In this document: positions 1 to 8,648 of the stretch, one piece after another | How the letters are laid out: every line of letters begins with the position of its first letter | Position numbering within the stretch: the stretch's first letter is position 1 | NCBI RefSeq assembly: GCF_017357525.1 | Contig: NZ_CP036172.1 | Span: 1,834,561 to 1,898,560, forward strand | Direction of reading: 5' to 3' | Origin: Methanofollis aquaemaris | GTDB taxonomy: Archaea; Halobacteriota; Methanomicrobia; Methanomicrobiales; Methanofollaceae | DNA length: 64,000 nucleotides | Notes under the pieces: model-generated | The model's input: only the letters and a program-made list of their open reading frames with translations | Database searches by the model: none | Told to the model about the DNA's origin: nothing | Program-made: the position numbers and the translations under genes

Positions 1-613
1 TCGCCTTGCCTGGGATCTGGATCTCCTTGGGGCAGACGATCCTGCACTGCTGGCAGGAGGTGCAGGCGAAGAGCCCCCGCGCCACCGCCTCGGCCGCCCG
101 ATTGCCGGTGTCACGGGGGTCCAGGGCCAGGCGAAGTTCCTGGCGCATCGCCGTTGGCCCCGCGAAGTCCGAGACCTGCAGCGCCGGACAGACCGAGACG
201 CAGGACATGCACTCGATGCACTCGCGCAACGGTTTGATCGCCTCGATCTCGGCCTGCGTCGGGAACTCGGCAGATTCGGCCGGTTCGATGTGGGTGAACC
301 GGCCCAGGTACGGCGCCAACTCCACCTCCAGGTCTCTGGTCACCGGGAGGTCGAGAGGCTCGACGACCATCCCGTCGCGGGCCTCGGTCAGGCACGCCAG
401 GCCGGGTATGCCGTCCACCTTCACCGCACAACTCCCGCACTGCCCGGCACCGCAGCACCAGCGGTAGGCAAGCGTCGGGTCCATGGCATGGACGGCGTGG
501 AGGGCATGGAGAACCCGCGCCCCGTCGTGGACCTCGACGGTATACTCTTCAAGGTGTGGCTGACTGTCGGTCTCCGGGTCAAAGCGCGAGACCCTGAACG
601 TGATCTCCTTCAT
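1..613 (-). CDS. tfrB: Thiol:fumarate reductase iron-sulfur subunit (TfrB-like), 3' part missing
   Basis: About 204 residues are visible before the left window edge cuts the gene. The N-terminus is a ferredoxin-like [2Fe-2S] domain with a CGAGQCGSC motif (ligands about C54, C59, C62 and C74). Two [4Fe-4S] clusters follow, with motifs CIECMSCVSVCP and CTSCQQCRIVCP, as in SdhB/FrdB and TfrB. In methanogens TfrB carries electrons between coenzyme M/coenzyme B thiols and the flavin subunit that reduces fumarate; the full protein usually continues into HdrB-like cysteine-rich domains, which cannot be checked here. Its ATG overlaps the stop of the flavoprotein gene as ATGA, so the two are co-transcribed and probably translationally coupled. 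It could instead be an ordinary quinone-linked fumarate reductase subunit if the C-terminus lacks those domains. Confidence 0.9.
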   Translation of the reverse strand, partial: MKEITFRVSRFDPETDSQPHLEEYTVEVHDGARVLHALHAVHAMDPTLAYRWCCGAGQCGSCAVKVDGIPGLACLTEARDGMVVEPLDLPVTRDLEVELAPYLGRFTHIEPAESAEFPTQAEIEAIKPLRECIECMSCVSVCPALQVSDFAGPTAMRQELRLALDPRDTGNRAAEAVARGLFACTSCQQCRIVCPKEIQIPGKA

Positions 614-2232
614 GCCTTTCTCTCCTCGATGGACGCTCCATGCAGGCTGATCCTGGTGTGCCCGTACGGCGAGTGGGCCGGGTCCGGGCCAGGGGGCACG
701 TCGGTCCGGTAGTGGGCCCCGCGGCTCTCCGGACGCAGCAGGGCCGAACGGACGATGAGCAGTGCTGTGGTGCAGAGGTTCCGGGCACCGCAACACTCGA
801 TGAGGTTGCGCTCGGAGACCGCTTTGAGCGGGGCGGCGAGCAGTCCTTCGACGACCCGCTGTGTTGTTTGCAACGCGGTCGCGTCCCGCCGGATCCCGGC
901 GCCGTCCCACATCGCACGCTGGAGGTGCTCCCGCGCCCAGGTCGGCGAAGATTCGCCCTCGTAGAAGGCGGCGAGCCGTTCCTCCTGCGCCGCCACCTGG
1001 ACTTTATCCAGGACCTTCGCCCGCTCAGGTGTCTTCCCGGCTGCCTCGCCGGCCCGCTTCCCGAATACCTGGGTCTCGGCAAGGGCGTTGCCGCCGAGGC
1101 GGTTGGCCCCGTGAACTCCGCCGGCGGTCTCGCCGCAGGCGAAAAGCCCGGCCAGGCTCGTCTGGCAGGCGGGTGTGATCCGCAGCCCGCCCATCACATG
1201 GTGGGCGGTGGGGGCGACCTCCATCGCCTCCGTCCTGATGTCCACACCGTACCTGAGGAACTGGGAGAGCATCAGCGGGAGGCGCTCCTCGATCTGCCCG
1301 GCCGGCAGATGGGTGACATCCAGCCAGACGCCGTCATGGGAGGTGCCCCGCCCCTCCAGCACCTCGGTGGCGATCGCCCGCGCCACCACGTCGCGGGTGG
1401 AGAGTTCCATCCGCTCGGGGTCGTAGCGGTGCATGAATCGTTCGCCCTCGGCATTGACGAGGTGGCCGCCCTCGCCCCGCACCGCCTCGGTGACCAACCG
1501 TCCCCTGGCGTCGTACGGGTAGACCGCACCGGTCGGGTGGAACTGGACCATCTCCATATCGATCAGGTCGGCCCCGGCCCGGTAGCCGAGGGCGAACCCG
1601 TCGCCGGTCCCGGTGCCCGAGTTGGTGGAGACGTCGTAGACCCTCGACCCTCCACCGGCTGCGAGGACCGTGGCGTCGGCGCGGACCGCGATCAGTTCGC
1701 CTTTCCTGTTGAGGGCCAGGGCCCCACAGACCCGGTCCCCATCTCTGAGCAGTTCGATTGCAGCCGTCTCCTCAAGCCGCTCGACACCGCTCCCGCGCAG
1801 CCGCTCCATCAGGGTGGCCATGATCTCGTGGCCGGTCCGGTCGCCTGCATAGCAGGTCCGCGGGAAAGACTGGCCGCCGAAGGAACGCTGGGCAACCTCC
1901 CGGTCTGCAGAGGCGTCGAAGACCGCTCCCCATCTCACCAGGTCGGTGAGGCGTGCTGGAGCATCGTGAACCAGCGCCTCGACCAGGGCCGGGTCGTTGA
2001 GGTATGCTCCTCCGCGGAGCGTGTCTCCCACATGGAGGTCGCAGGTGTCGTCGTCTTTGAGGACGGCGTTGTACCCACCCTCGGCCATCGTCGTACAGCC
2101 TCCCTTCCCGGTGAGACTCTTGGAAAGGAGGACCGTCTCACCATACTGGTCGGCCTCGATCGCCGCCCTCACTCCGGCGCCGCCACTCCCGATTACGAGT
2201 ACATGGCAGTCGATCACGTCCAGCGCGCGCAT
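610..2232 (-). CDS. tfrA: Fumarate reductase flavoprotein subunit (TfrA-like)
   Basis: A 540-residue protein of the succinate dehydrogenase/fumarate reductase flavoprotein family. The dinucleotide-binding motif VIGSGGAGVRAA lies at residues 13-24, followed by the FAD-contacting GKGGCTTMAEGG segment. The C-terminal half carries HGANRLGGNALAE, the conserved FAD/substrate motif of this family. It should reduce fumarate to succinate using electrons from the adjacent iron-sulfur subunit; in methanogens this serves an incomplete reductive TCA branch for 2-oxoglutarate synthesis and regenerates heterodisulfide. The ATG at 2232 is the first in frame and gives a typical family N-terminus. The gene leads a two-gene operon divergent from lysC, with only 68 nt between the two start codons, so their promoters are close together. 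The family is secure; use of CoM/CoB as donor is inferred from the lineage. Confidence 0.92.
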   Translation of the reverse strand: MRALDVIDCHVLVIGSGGAGVRAAIEADQYGETVLLSKSLTGKGGCTTMAEGGYNAVLKDDDTCDLHVGDTLRGGAYLNDPALVEALVHDAPARLTDLVRWGAVFDASADREVAQRSFGGQSFPRTCYAGDRTGHEIMATLMERLRGSGVERLEETAAIELLRDGDRVCGALALNRKGELIAVRADATVLAAGGGSRVYDVSTNSGTGTGDGFALGYRAGADLIDMEMVQFHPTGAVYPYDARGRLVTEAVRGEGGHLVNAEGERFMHRYDPERMELSTRDVVARAIATEVLEGRGTSHDGVWLDVTHLPAGQIEERLPLMLSQFLRYGVDIRTEAMEVAPTAHHVMGGLRITPACQTSLAGLFACGETAGGVHGANRLGGNALAETQVFGKRAGEAAGKTPERAKVLDKVQVAAQEERLAAFYEGESSPTWAREHLQRAMWDGAGIRRDATALQTTQRVVEGLLAAPLKAVSERNLIECCGARNLCTTALLIVRSALLRPESRGAHYRTDVPPGPDPAHSPYGHTRISLHGASIEERKA

Positions 2233-2257
2233 TCACTTATTACGTGGGCGGTATCAG

Positions 2258-2270
2258 TACATAAATAACA
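2258..2270 (+). promoter_or_regulatory. Probable TATA box for lysC-purM
   Basis: An AT-rich ACATAAATAACA stretch sits in the 68-nt gap between the divergent tfrA and lysC starts, about 32-40 nt before the lysC ATG. It fits an archaeal TATA box giving a short leader. The call rests on composition and position only. Confidence 0.5.
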
Positions 2271-2300
2271 TCGTGTGGGATCAGAGAGAGTGAGCCAGAA

Positions 2301-3704
2301 ATGAGGCTTGTAATGAAATATGGGGGCACATCTGTCGGTGATGCCGAGTCAATCGCCCGTGTGGTCGATATCCTTGCCCGGTATCATGCCGAGGGACACG
2401 AACTCGCCGTCGTCGTCTCGGCCATGTCCGGCGTGACCGACCGGCTCCATGCCATCGCCGCAGAGGCCGAATCCAGCGTAGAAGAACCCCAGATTGCCGC
2501 ATTTATCCAGGCACTGCGGGCAAAGCATATGAAAGCCCTTGAGGCCGTCGCGCCCTCCCAGGTGGAGATGGTCGGGGCGGTCATCGACGAGCGTCTCTGG
2601 AAACTCGAGCATATTCTCACGGCGGTCCACGCCCTTCACGAGTTGACCAGACGCTCCAAGGACTATATTGTCAGTTACGGCGAGCGTCTCTCGTCGATGA
2701 TCGTGAGCGCGGCCCTGCGCGAGCGGGGTATCCAGTCGGTCGCCCTCGACGGTTGCGAGGCCGGGCTTCTCACCACCGACCGGCACGGCGATGCCCTGGT
2801 CCTCCCGTCCAGCGACGCCAGGATCAACAGCCGCGTCCTCCCTCTCCTGATGGACACGGTCCCGGTGATCACCGGGTATATGGGATGCACGCCTGAGGGG
2901 ATCGTCACTACGCTGGGCCGGAGCGGTTCTGACTACTCGGCAGCGGTGATCGGCCGGGGGATCGATGCCGACGAGGTCTGGATCTGGACCGATGTCGACG
3001 GGGTGCTGACCTCGGACCCGCGGGCGATCCGGAATGTGCGGGTGTTGCCGTATGTCAGTTACCGGGAGGCAATGGAACTCTCGTACTTCGGGGCAAAGGT
3101 GCTTCACCCGAAGTCAATCGAACCGGCGATGGAGAAGAATATCATCGTCCGGGTGAAGAACACCTTCAACCCCGACCATCCGGGCACGGTGGTCCGCCGG
3201 CAGGAGAATAAGGAGAAGCGGGTGGTGAAGGCAGTCACCCACATCGACCGCGTGGCCCTGGTCAATGTCAATGGGGTCCAGATGGTCGGGCGGCCGGGAA
3301 CGGCGAAGGAGATCTTCTCGCTTCTCGGTGACGCGGGGGTGAATGTGATGATGATCTCGCAGGCCTCGTCGCAGGCGAATATCTCGATGATCATCGAGGA
3401 GGCCGACCTGGCGGTGGCGAAGGACGTCCTCTCCGGCCCGGTGAAAGCCGGGTTGGTCCGCGAGGTCACGGCCGACCGGAATGTCGTGGCCGTGGCGGTC
3501 GTAGGCGCCGGGATGGCCGGGACACCCGGGATCTCAGGCCGGATCTTCACGGCGCTGGGGCATGCGGGGATCAATGTGATGATGATCTCGCAGGGCTCGT
3601 CTGAGGTGAATGTCTCCTTTGTGGTGAAGCAGGAGGAGCATCACCAGGCGTTGCAGGTGCTGCACGATGAGTTCAGGCTTTCCGAGGAGTGTGACGATGA
3701 GTAA
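2301..3704 (+). CDS. lysC: Aspartate kinase
   Basis: A 467-residue aspartokinase, phosphorylating L-aspartate as the first step towards lysine, threonine and methionine. The N-terminal amino-acid-kinase signature KYGGTSVG is at residues 6-13. The kinase domain runs to about residue 300 and contains the TLGRSGSDYSA motif. Two C-terminal ACT repeats follow, recognisable by the paired DAGVNVMMISQ and HAGINVMMISQ motifs, the usual site of lysine or threonine feedback inhibition. Its 3' end overlaps purM by 8 nt, so the two are one transcript although they belong to different pathways. A second in-frame Met five codons in is possible, but the first ATG keeps the usual short lead before the kinase motif. 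Confidence 0.96.
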   Translation: MRLVMKYGGTSVGDAESIARVVDILARYHAEGHELAVVVSAMSGVTDRLHAIAAEAESSVEEPQIAAFIQALRAKHMKALEAVAPSQVEMVGAVIDERLWKLEHILTAVHALHELTRRSKDYIVSYGERLSSMIVSAALRERGIQSVALDGCEAGLLTTDRHGDALVLPSSDARINSRVLPLLMDTVPVITGYMGCTPEGIVTTLGRSGSDYSAAVIGRGIDADEVWIWTDVDGVLTSDPRAIRNVRVLPYVSYREAMELSYFGAKVLHPKSIEPAMEKNIIVRVKNTFNPDHPGTVVRRQENKEKRVVKAVTHIDRVALVNVNGVQMVGRPGTAKEIFSLLGDAGVNVMMISQASSQANISMIIEEADLAVAKDVLSGPVKAGLVREVTADRNVVAVAVVGAGMAGTPGISGRIFTALGHAGINVMMISQGSSEVNVSFVVKQEEHHQALQVLHDEFRLSEECDDE

Positions 3705-4692
3705 TACAGAAGGATATGCGGCGGCCGGGGTGGATATCGACCTCGAAGCGGCGGGAGTGCGGACGCTGATCGAGCAGTTGACTTTCAGGCGGTCGGGGGC
3801 GTTTCAGACAATCGGGAAGAGCGGGCATTTCGCCGGGCTGGTGGAGTTCGGCGATATGGCGCTGGCCCTGGCGGTCGACGGCGTCGGGACGAAGATGCTG
3901 GTGGCTGACGCCTTGGAGAACTGGTCGACGGTGGGCATCGACTGCATCGCGATGAATGTCAACGACCTCTTTGTGATGAATATCGAGCCGGTGGCGTTCG
4001 TTGACTATATCGCGTGCAACGAGATTTCACTGGACAAGATGCGCCAGATCGGCGAGGGGCTCAACGAGGGTGCCCGTCTGGCCAACATGAACATCGTCGG
4101 CGGGGAGACGGCGACGCTGAAGGGCCTGGTGACCGGCCTCGACCTGGCGGGGACATGTCTCGGGGTCCAGCAGAAGGACCGGATCGTCACCGGCGAGAAG
4201 GTGGCGCCCGGCGACCTGATCGTGGGCGTGCCGTCGACGGGTGTCCACTCGAACGGTTACACGCTGGCCAGGAAGGTGGCGCTGGAACACGGCGGCTTTG
4301 ACTCTGTCCTTCCGTCGGGCCGGACGGTGGGCGAGGCCCTCCTCACGCCGACCCGGATCTACCTGGAGGCGCTGGACGCAGCGGCGGCCTGCGAGGTCCA
4401 TGGCATGTGCCACATCACCGGCGGTGGGCTGCTGAACTTCACCCGTCTCTCGAACTATGGTTTCGATATCACCGATCCCCTCCCGGTTCCTGAGATCCTT
4501 GCATGGGTCGGGGAGCAGGGCGAGATCGCCGAGGCCGAGATGTACCGGACCTTCAATATGGGGATGGGCTACGCCTTTGTCATCCCTGAAGAAAGTCTGC
4601 CGGCGCTCAAGCGGGTGGTGCCCGACGCCGAGGTGGCCGGGGTGGTGGTGCCCGAGGCGGGTGCGTACCTCCGCGGCGAGCGGATCCGGTAA
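3697..4692 (+). CDS. purM: Phosphoribosylformylglycinamidine cyclo-ligase (AIR synthetase)
   Basis: A 331-residue PurM, closing the imidazole ring of aminoimidazole ribotide in de novo purine synthesis with ATP. It begins with the family's GYAAAGVDID sequence, has the ALAVDGVGTK motif near residues 60-70, the GGETATL glycine-rich loop, the VGVPSTGVHSNGYTLAR motif and the late HITGGGL motif. The start chosen is the ATG at 3697 with a GAGGAG ribosome-binding site 7 nt upstream. A longer reading from 3667 would add 10 residues absent from the family and would overlap lysC more. It overlaps the lysC end by 8 nt and is followed directly by a T-rich terminator. The next gene, purF on the opposite strand, catalyses the first step of the same pathway. 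Confidence 0.96.
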   Translation: MSNTEGYAAAGVDIDLEAAGVRTLIEQLTFRRSGAFQTIGKSGHFAGLVEFGDMALALAVDGVGTKMLVADALENWSTVGIDCIAMNVNDLFVMNIEPVAFVDYIACNEISLDKMRQIGEGLNEGARLANMNIVGGETATLKGLVTGLDLAGTCLGVQQKDRIVTGEKVAPGDLIVGVPSTGVHSNGYTLARKVALEHGGFDSVLPSGRTVGEALLTPTRIYLEALDAAAACEVHGMCHITGGGLLNFTRLSNYGFDITDPLPVPEILAWVGEQGEIAEAEMYRTFNMGMGYAFVIPEESLPALKRVVPDAEVAGVVVPEAGAYLRGERIR

Positions 4693-4718
4693 AATATTTT
4701 ATACTTTTTTTTGGCTCG
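4693..4718 (+). terminator. T-rich terminator after purM
   Basis: A run of eight Ts follows an AATATTTTATAC stretch within 25 nt of the purM stop. Archaeal termination needs little more than a T-run, so this is the likely end of the lysC-purM transcript. The T-run leads into GGCTCGTTCGATTG, which resembles the opening of the dispersed intergenic repeat described elsewhere in this window. Confidence 0.6.
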
Positions 4719-5010
4719 TTCGATTGACGCGAGCAGTAGGACGAACGATCAGAGGGTCGCTCCACTAGAAGGACGAAGAATTTCAGGTCGTTCTTTCGCC
4801 CACCGAACCCCCCCACGGCGAGGATAGGCGGGGGCGGCGATTGAATGATGATCCACTCCGCTGTATTGTCTCAAGAGAAATCATCCGGGAATTCGCCAGA
4901 TGTCTTCCTCAGGATATCCGGCGTGGCCGTCCCGTCCCTATCGCAGGATCTTCACCGCTCTCTCGCGCCGGGGGATCCCCCGCGTTCTCCAGAGAAAAAA
5001 AGAAAAAAGA
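4719..5010. repeat. Diverged copy of the dispersed intergenic repeat, between convergent purM and purF
   Basis: This gap of about 290 nt has no credible gene. It holds landmarks of the intergenic repeat in mixed orientation: CCCCACGGCGAGGATAGGC with GGCGATTGAA near 4813-4845, and a GC hairpin CGCCGGGGGATCCCCCGCG near 4967-4985. The last 20 nt before the purF stop read as T-runs on the minus strand and probably terminate purF transcription. Confidence 0.55.
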
Positions 5011-6423
5011 TTACTCGGTCTCCAGATGACTCTGGACACTCCCGTTCACGAACTCGACCTTCCGACAGGCACACCCCTCGCCCGGCACCTCGACCGGATA
5101 CTCGCCGGTCAGACACGCCGTGCAGAGGTCGCCGATATCGATCCCGATCGCATCCACCATCTTGCACAGCGGCACATGATAGAGCGAATCCGCGTGGATC
5201 TGGTTGCACACCTCCTCGGTCGAACGGTCGTGGGCGATCAGTTCGGTCCTCGTCGGGAAGTCCACGCCCAGATAACACGGGGCGACGATCGGGGGCGAGC
5301 CCACCCTGAGATGGACCTCCTTTGCCCCGACGTCCCTGACGATGTCGATGAGCCGCCGCGAGGTGGTCCCCCGCACCACCGAGTCGTCGACGAGCACCAC
5401 CGACTTGCCCTCCAGGTGCTTTCTGATCGGGTTGAGTTTGATCCGCACGGCGTTCTCCCGCATCTGCTGGTTCGGCATGATGAACGTCCGGCCCATATAC
5501 CGGTTCTTCATCAGGCCCTCCAGGTATGGCGTCCCCGACTCCGTGGAATAGCCGATCGCATACGCCGTCCCCGAGTCCGGAACCGGCGCCACCAGATCGG
5601 CCTCGGCCGTCGCGCCTCTGGCTAATTCCTCACCGATCTTGCGGCGCACGTCGTAGACCAGCGTCCCGTCGATGACCGAATCGGCCCGTGCGAAATAGAC
5701 ATACTCGAACATGCAGTGGGCTCTGCGGTCGGAAACCGCGATCTGCGTCGACCTGACCCCATCCGCCGTGATCGTGACGAGTTCGCCGGGCCGCACGTCC
5801 CGCAGGAATGTTCCGTTGAGGGCGTCGATCGCCACACTCTCCGACGCCACGATGTGGCCGGCCCTCGTCCTGCCCAGGCAGAGGGGTTTGATCCCCAGTG
5901 GATCGCGGAAGGCATACAACGTCTCGTCGAGCATCAGCACAATCGAATACGATCCCCGCAGGAGCCGCATCGCCGCCGCCACCGCATCCTCCACCGAGCC
6001 GGAGGTACGGATCTCGTGGGCGATGATCGTTGCGATCACCTCAGAGTCGGTGCTCGTACAGAATATCTGCCCGTCACGCTCGTACTGCGCTCGCAACGCA
6101 TCGGTGTTCACCAGGTTTCCGTTGTGTGCTAAAGAGATGGTCTGGTCACGGAAGACAAAATTGAATGGCTGGATGTTTTCCGGTAAATTCGCACCGGTCG
6201 TCGGATACCTGACATGCCCGATCCCGACGGTCCCCTTGAGCTCCTGAAGAATAGATTCATCAAAGACCTCAGCCACCAGCCCTTTGCCCTTGTGGACATA
6301 AGGCCGGTGGTCAAAAGTGGACATGCCCGCGCTCTCCTGCCCGCGGTGCTGAAGAGCATACAGGGCATAATACAACGGGAAAGAGACACCGCCAGCATCC
6401 ACGATGCCAACGATCCCACACAT
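5011..6423 (-). CDS. purF: Amidophosphoribosyltransferase
   Basis: A 470-residue PurF, transferring glutamine-derived ammonia to PRPP to make phosphoribosylamine, the committed step of purine synthesis. It starts MCGIVGIV, placing the nucleophilic Cys at position 2 with no propeptide. The glutaminase domain has the LQHRGQESAG and GHVRYPTTG motifs. The phosphoribosyltransferase half carries the PRPP loop VVLVDDSVVRGTTSRR. Cysteines near the C-terminus (CTACLTGEYP) match the type that binds a [4Fe-4S] cluster. It ends in a cluster with eL37 and LSm genes 12 nt and 27 nt upstream, an arrangement common in archaea, so the three are very likely one transcript. Confidence 0.96.
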   Translation of the reverse strand: MCGIVGIVDAGGVSFPLYYALYALQHRGQESAGMSTFDHRPYVHKGKGLVAEVFDESILQELKGTVGIGHVRYPTTGANLPENIQPFNFVFRDQTISLAHNGNLVNTDALRAQYERDGQIFCTSTDSEVIATIIAHEIRTSGSVEDAVAAAMRLLRGSYSIVLMLDETLYAFRDPLGIKPLCLGRTRAGHIVASESVAIDALNGTFLRDVRPGELVTITADGVRSTQIAVSDRRAHCMFEYVYFARADSVIDGTLVYDVRRKIGEELARGATAEADLVAPVPDSGTAYAIGYSTESGTPYLEGLMKNRYMGRTFIMPNQQMRENAVRIKLNPIRKHLEGKSVVLVDDSVVRGTTSRRLIDIVRDVGAKEVHLRVGSPPIVAPCYLGVDFPTRTELIAHDRSTEEVCNQIHADSLYHVPLCKMVDAIGIDIGDLCTACLTGEYPVEVPGEGCACRKVEFVNGSVQSHLETE

Positions 6424-6435
6424 ATTCAGACTACC

Positions 6436-6618
6436 TTAATGAGTTGGTACTTTGGGGCGCTTGGTTGTCCACTTGTAGCTGCTCATCTTCTTGCTCTGGC
6501 CAAAGCCACAGGCCGAGCATACCTTGTGCTTAGCGTGGAATGACTTCTTTCCACACCTGCGGCAGGTGATGTGGCTGTTTTTCTGCCGCTTACCCATCGA
6601 TGGTGTACCTTTTGACAT
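6436..6618 (-). CDS. rpl37e: Large-subunit ribosomal protein eL37
   Basis: A 60-residue zinc-ribbon ribosomal protein of the large subunit, shared by archaea and eukaryotes and absent from bacteria. The visible motifs are the N-terminal MSKGTPS, a [10 protein letters not shown] finger and a CSACGFG finger, giving the four zinc-binding cysteines, and a basic C-terminus. The length is typical. It lies 15 nt after the LSm gene and 12 nt before purF, within one probable transcript. The start ATG at 6618 gives the canonical N-terminus. Confidence 0.95.
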   Translation of the reverse strand: MSKGTPSMGKRQKNSHITCRRCGKKSFHAKHKVCSACGFGQSKKMSSYKWTTKRPKVPTH

Positions 6619-6633
6619 GAACGCTCACCCTGC

Positions 6634-6861
6634 TTATTCAACTGAAGGAGATATATAGATCACATTGTCCCCGCGGACGATCACGGTGCCGTGCTTCTCC
6701 ACCGTCCCTTCGACTTCTTCCTCTGCCCGGTCGAGGACGAGGTTCAGGTGGACATCGTACCCCTGCAGGATCCCGCGGATCTCACGCCCGCCTTTAAGAG
6801 CGATAATGACCGGCTGGCCGTTGAGTACCTGATCAAGAATCTCCAGTGGTCTTTTTGTCAT
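6634..6861 (-). CDS. lsm: Archaeal LSm (Sm-like) RNA-binding protein
   Basis: A 75-residue Sm-fold protein. Archaeal LSm proteins form heptameric rings that bind U-rich RNA. The Sm1 motif region (residues about 17-50) contains [19 protein letters not shown], and the Sm2 region contains [12 protein letters not shown], whose RGDN is the RNA-contacting signature. It heads the lsm-rpl37e-purF cluster, the usual archaeal order, linking RNA metabolism and translation genes. The product is certain at family level; its RNA partners cannot be told from sequence. Confidence 0.95.
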   Translation of the reverse strand: MTKRPLEILDQVLNGQPVIIALKGGREIRGILQGYDVHLNLVLDRAEEEVEGTVEKHGTVIVRGDNVIYISPSVE

Positions 6862-6969
6862 GGTAATTACCCTTTGACCCGTTTAAGAGTACCATACATG
6901 CGAGGGGAATCTACTTAAATATACCGCGGCGAACCATTTAATGAGAGATACAGGGTATTGTGGTGGGCC

Positions 6970-7467
6970 ATGGGGGATATTCAGGTTAAAAAAAGACACA
7001 GCGTCAAGAAATCTGCGGCGGTGCATCTCAGAAAGGCACTTGAAGAGGAGATCGGGGTCGATGCAGGACTCTTCGACGCAAAGACGATCGAAGTCGTCGA
7101 GACTGACTCGGCGTTCACGATCTATCTGGTGGAGAAGAAGCCGCTCTTGATGGAGTTTGAGGGGTGGGTCTTCCCGACGGTGCGAGGGGCAGTCGAACGA
7201 CCATTCGAGGTACGAAGGGTGACGGTCGACTCGGGCGCAGTGCCCTTCGTGATGAACGGTGCCGACATCATGCGGCCGGGAGTGGTCAACGCCACGTCTG
7301 ATGTCAAGAAGGGTGCCCCCTGCATCATCGCCGAAGAACGATACGGCAAACCGCTGGCCGTCGGGATCGCTCTCTATGACGGGATCGACCTGCTGGCAGA
7401 GGAGAAAGGGAAGGTCGTCAGGACGGTCCACCGGGTAGGGGACGGCGTCTGGAACCTTGAACTCTGA
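6970..7467 (+). CDS. PUA-domain RNA-binding protein (MCT-1/DUF1947 type)
   Basis: A 165-residue protein with an N-terminal pre-PUA domain (residues about 1-75) and a C-terminal PUA domain (about 75-155) with the typical VMNGADIMRPGVV motif. This arrangement is that of the archaeal relatives of MCT-1 and the ligatin/eIF2D family, which associate with the ribosome; some archaeal PUA proteins instead modify RNA. The start chosen is the ATG at 6970, preceded by GGTGGG. An upstream TTG at 6958 would give an unlikely MWWA extension. A TATA-like CTTAAATATACC stretch lies near 6914-6925. It is divergent from the lsm cluster. The exact cellular role is not known from sequence. Confidence 0.85.
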   Translation: MGDIQVKKRHSVKKSAAVHLRKALEEEIGVDAGLFDAKTIEVVETDSAFTIYLVEKKPLLMEFEGWVFPTVRGAVERPFEVRRVTVDSGAVPFVMNGADIMRPGVVNATSDVKKGAPCIIAEERYGKPLAVGIALYDGIDLLAEEKGKVVRTVHRVGDGVWNLEL

Positions 7468-7483
7468 ACAAAAATTGGATACC

Positions 7484-7496
7484 ATTAAATAAATTC
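7484..7496 (+). promoter_or_regulatory. TATA box for leaderless sepF transcript
   Basis: An AT-rich ATTAAATAAATT stretch is centred about 25 nt before the sepF ATG at 7515. That is the usual archaeal TATA-to-start distance, so the sepF mRNA is probably leaderless; no Shine-Dalgarno is seen before the ATG. Confidence 0.6.
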
Positions 7497-7514
7497 CATT
7501 CTAGAGTTGTTTTC

Positions 7515-7886
7515 ATGGGAAAATTCCTCGAATCCATTATAGGCAGGAGTGCTTCTCCGAGGCAGGACGACTATATGGACCTCGACCTCAGTACCTTTGA
7601 GGGCGCGAACGACGACGAGCCTGCGTCCATGTACGTCAAGGTCGCCCAGATCACCGATCTCAAGGATACCCCCAGGGTGAAGGACGAGGTCTACAACGGC
7701 AATCTGGTCATCGTGGACATCACCCGTCTGAAACTGGACAAGATCATGTACGAGCGCGTGCTCAAAGACCTGCGCGAGGTGGCGAGCGATGTCAAGGGCG
7801 ATATCATCGGCCTCGGTGAGCAGCAGTACGTGATCATCACCCCCATGTCGGTGCGGATCTCCAGGGAGAAGATCGGAGGGCTGTAG
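7515..7886 (+). CDS. sepF: Archaeal SepF cell-division protein
   Basis: A 123-residue SepF-like protein. The N-terminal MGKFLESIIGR segment is a short amphipathic helix of the kind that tethers SepF to the membrane. An acidic linker follows (residues about 18-37), then the conserved SepF core from about residue 38 with the DEVYNGNLVIVDI and VKGDIIGLGEQQYVI motifs. In archaea SepF anchors FtsZ at the division site where FtsA is absent. Its stop overlaps the GTG start of the ZPR1-type gene by 1 nt, so both share a transcript. The length fits archaeal SepF. No ftsZ is present in this window. Confidence 0.92.
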   Translation: MGKFLESIIGRSASPRQDDYMDLDLSTFEGANDDEPASMYVKVAQITDLKDTPRVKDEVYNGNLVIVDITRLKLDKIMYERVLKDLREVASDVKGDIIGLGEQQYVIITPMSVRISREKIGGL

Positions 7887-8389
7887 TGCGCACTGTCCTC
7901 CGCGCCCCCTGCCCGGTCTGCAGAGAGGAGATCGAATATGTCTATCAGACCGAGGAGGTTCCATACTTTTCTGAGATCCTCATCGAGAGCGCGACCTGCC
8001 CGTGCGGCTGGCGGATGAGCGACGCCTTCATCATGCGGGAGGGCGTGCCGACGAGGGACGAGTTGACGGTTTCGGGCGAGGAGGATCTCTCGGTGCGGGT
8101 GGTCCGCGGCTCGGCCGGGACGATCGAGGTGCCTGAATTTGGGGTCGAGATCAAACCGGGGCCGGCGGCCGAGTCCTTCATCAGCAATGTCGAGGGGGTG
8201 CTCGACCGGATCGATGCTGTCCTTGAGATCGCTCTCAGGGGGGCGGAGGCCGAGGAACGGGAGCGGTGCCTGGCGATCCGGGCCAGGATTGCCGCGGTGA
8301 AGCGCGGTGAGGAGAGGGTCACGCTGATCATCGATGATCCGACCGGGAACTCGGCGCTGATCCGGAACCCCGGAGACGGCTGCGAATAA
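7886..8389 (+). CDS. ZPR1-type zinc-finger protein
   Basis: A 167-residue protein starting at GTG, with one nucleotide shared with the sepF stop. Residues 9-12 (CPVC) and 38-40 (CPC) form a zinc finger, followed by the ZPR1 core with GVEIKPGPAAESFISNVEG and the late IIDDPTGNSAL signature. Archaeal ZPR1-related proteins carry a single copy of the zinc finger plus beta domain, against two in eukaryotes, where ZPR1 binds translation factor eEF1A as a folding factor. A similar role with archaeal EF-1A is possible but inferred. Co-transcription with sepF is suggested by the overlap. Confidence 0.85.
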   Translation: MRTVLRAPCPVCREEIEYVYQTEEVPYFSEILIESATCPCGWRMSDAFIMREGVPTRDELTVSGEEDLSVRVVRGSAGTIEVPEFGVEIKPGPAAESFISNVEGVLDRIDAVLEIALRGAEAEERERCLAIRARIAAVKRGEERVTLIIDDPTGNSALIRNPGDGCE

Positions 8390-8648
8390 TCTGTTCGGCT
8401 CTGGAGTATTCCTATTCTGGAGTGCTGCCGGCTCTGCCCTCAGTCACGCGATGCCGGGGTGCGGTCGGCTCCTGGCTCCCCTTCCAGAAGAGGACTTCAA
8501 TAGGTTCATTTGTTCATTTCTTTTCGGGGCCGGTCGAATATCTGCAGATCTCGTCTGGCCGCCCTTCTATCGTCTCCGGCCTGAACTCTTTGTATGCATC
8601 TGAATGGCAGGTCGTGAGCCTCTGCTCCGGACAAAATGAATCGAAAAG

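Noticed and set aside
640-2268. Open frame of 542 codons antisense to tfrA
   Set aside because: It mirrors a certain flavoprotein gene; its Pro/Arg/Gly/His-rich composition is what GC-rich antisense frames give, and no family motif is present.
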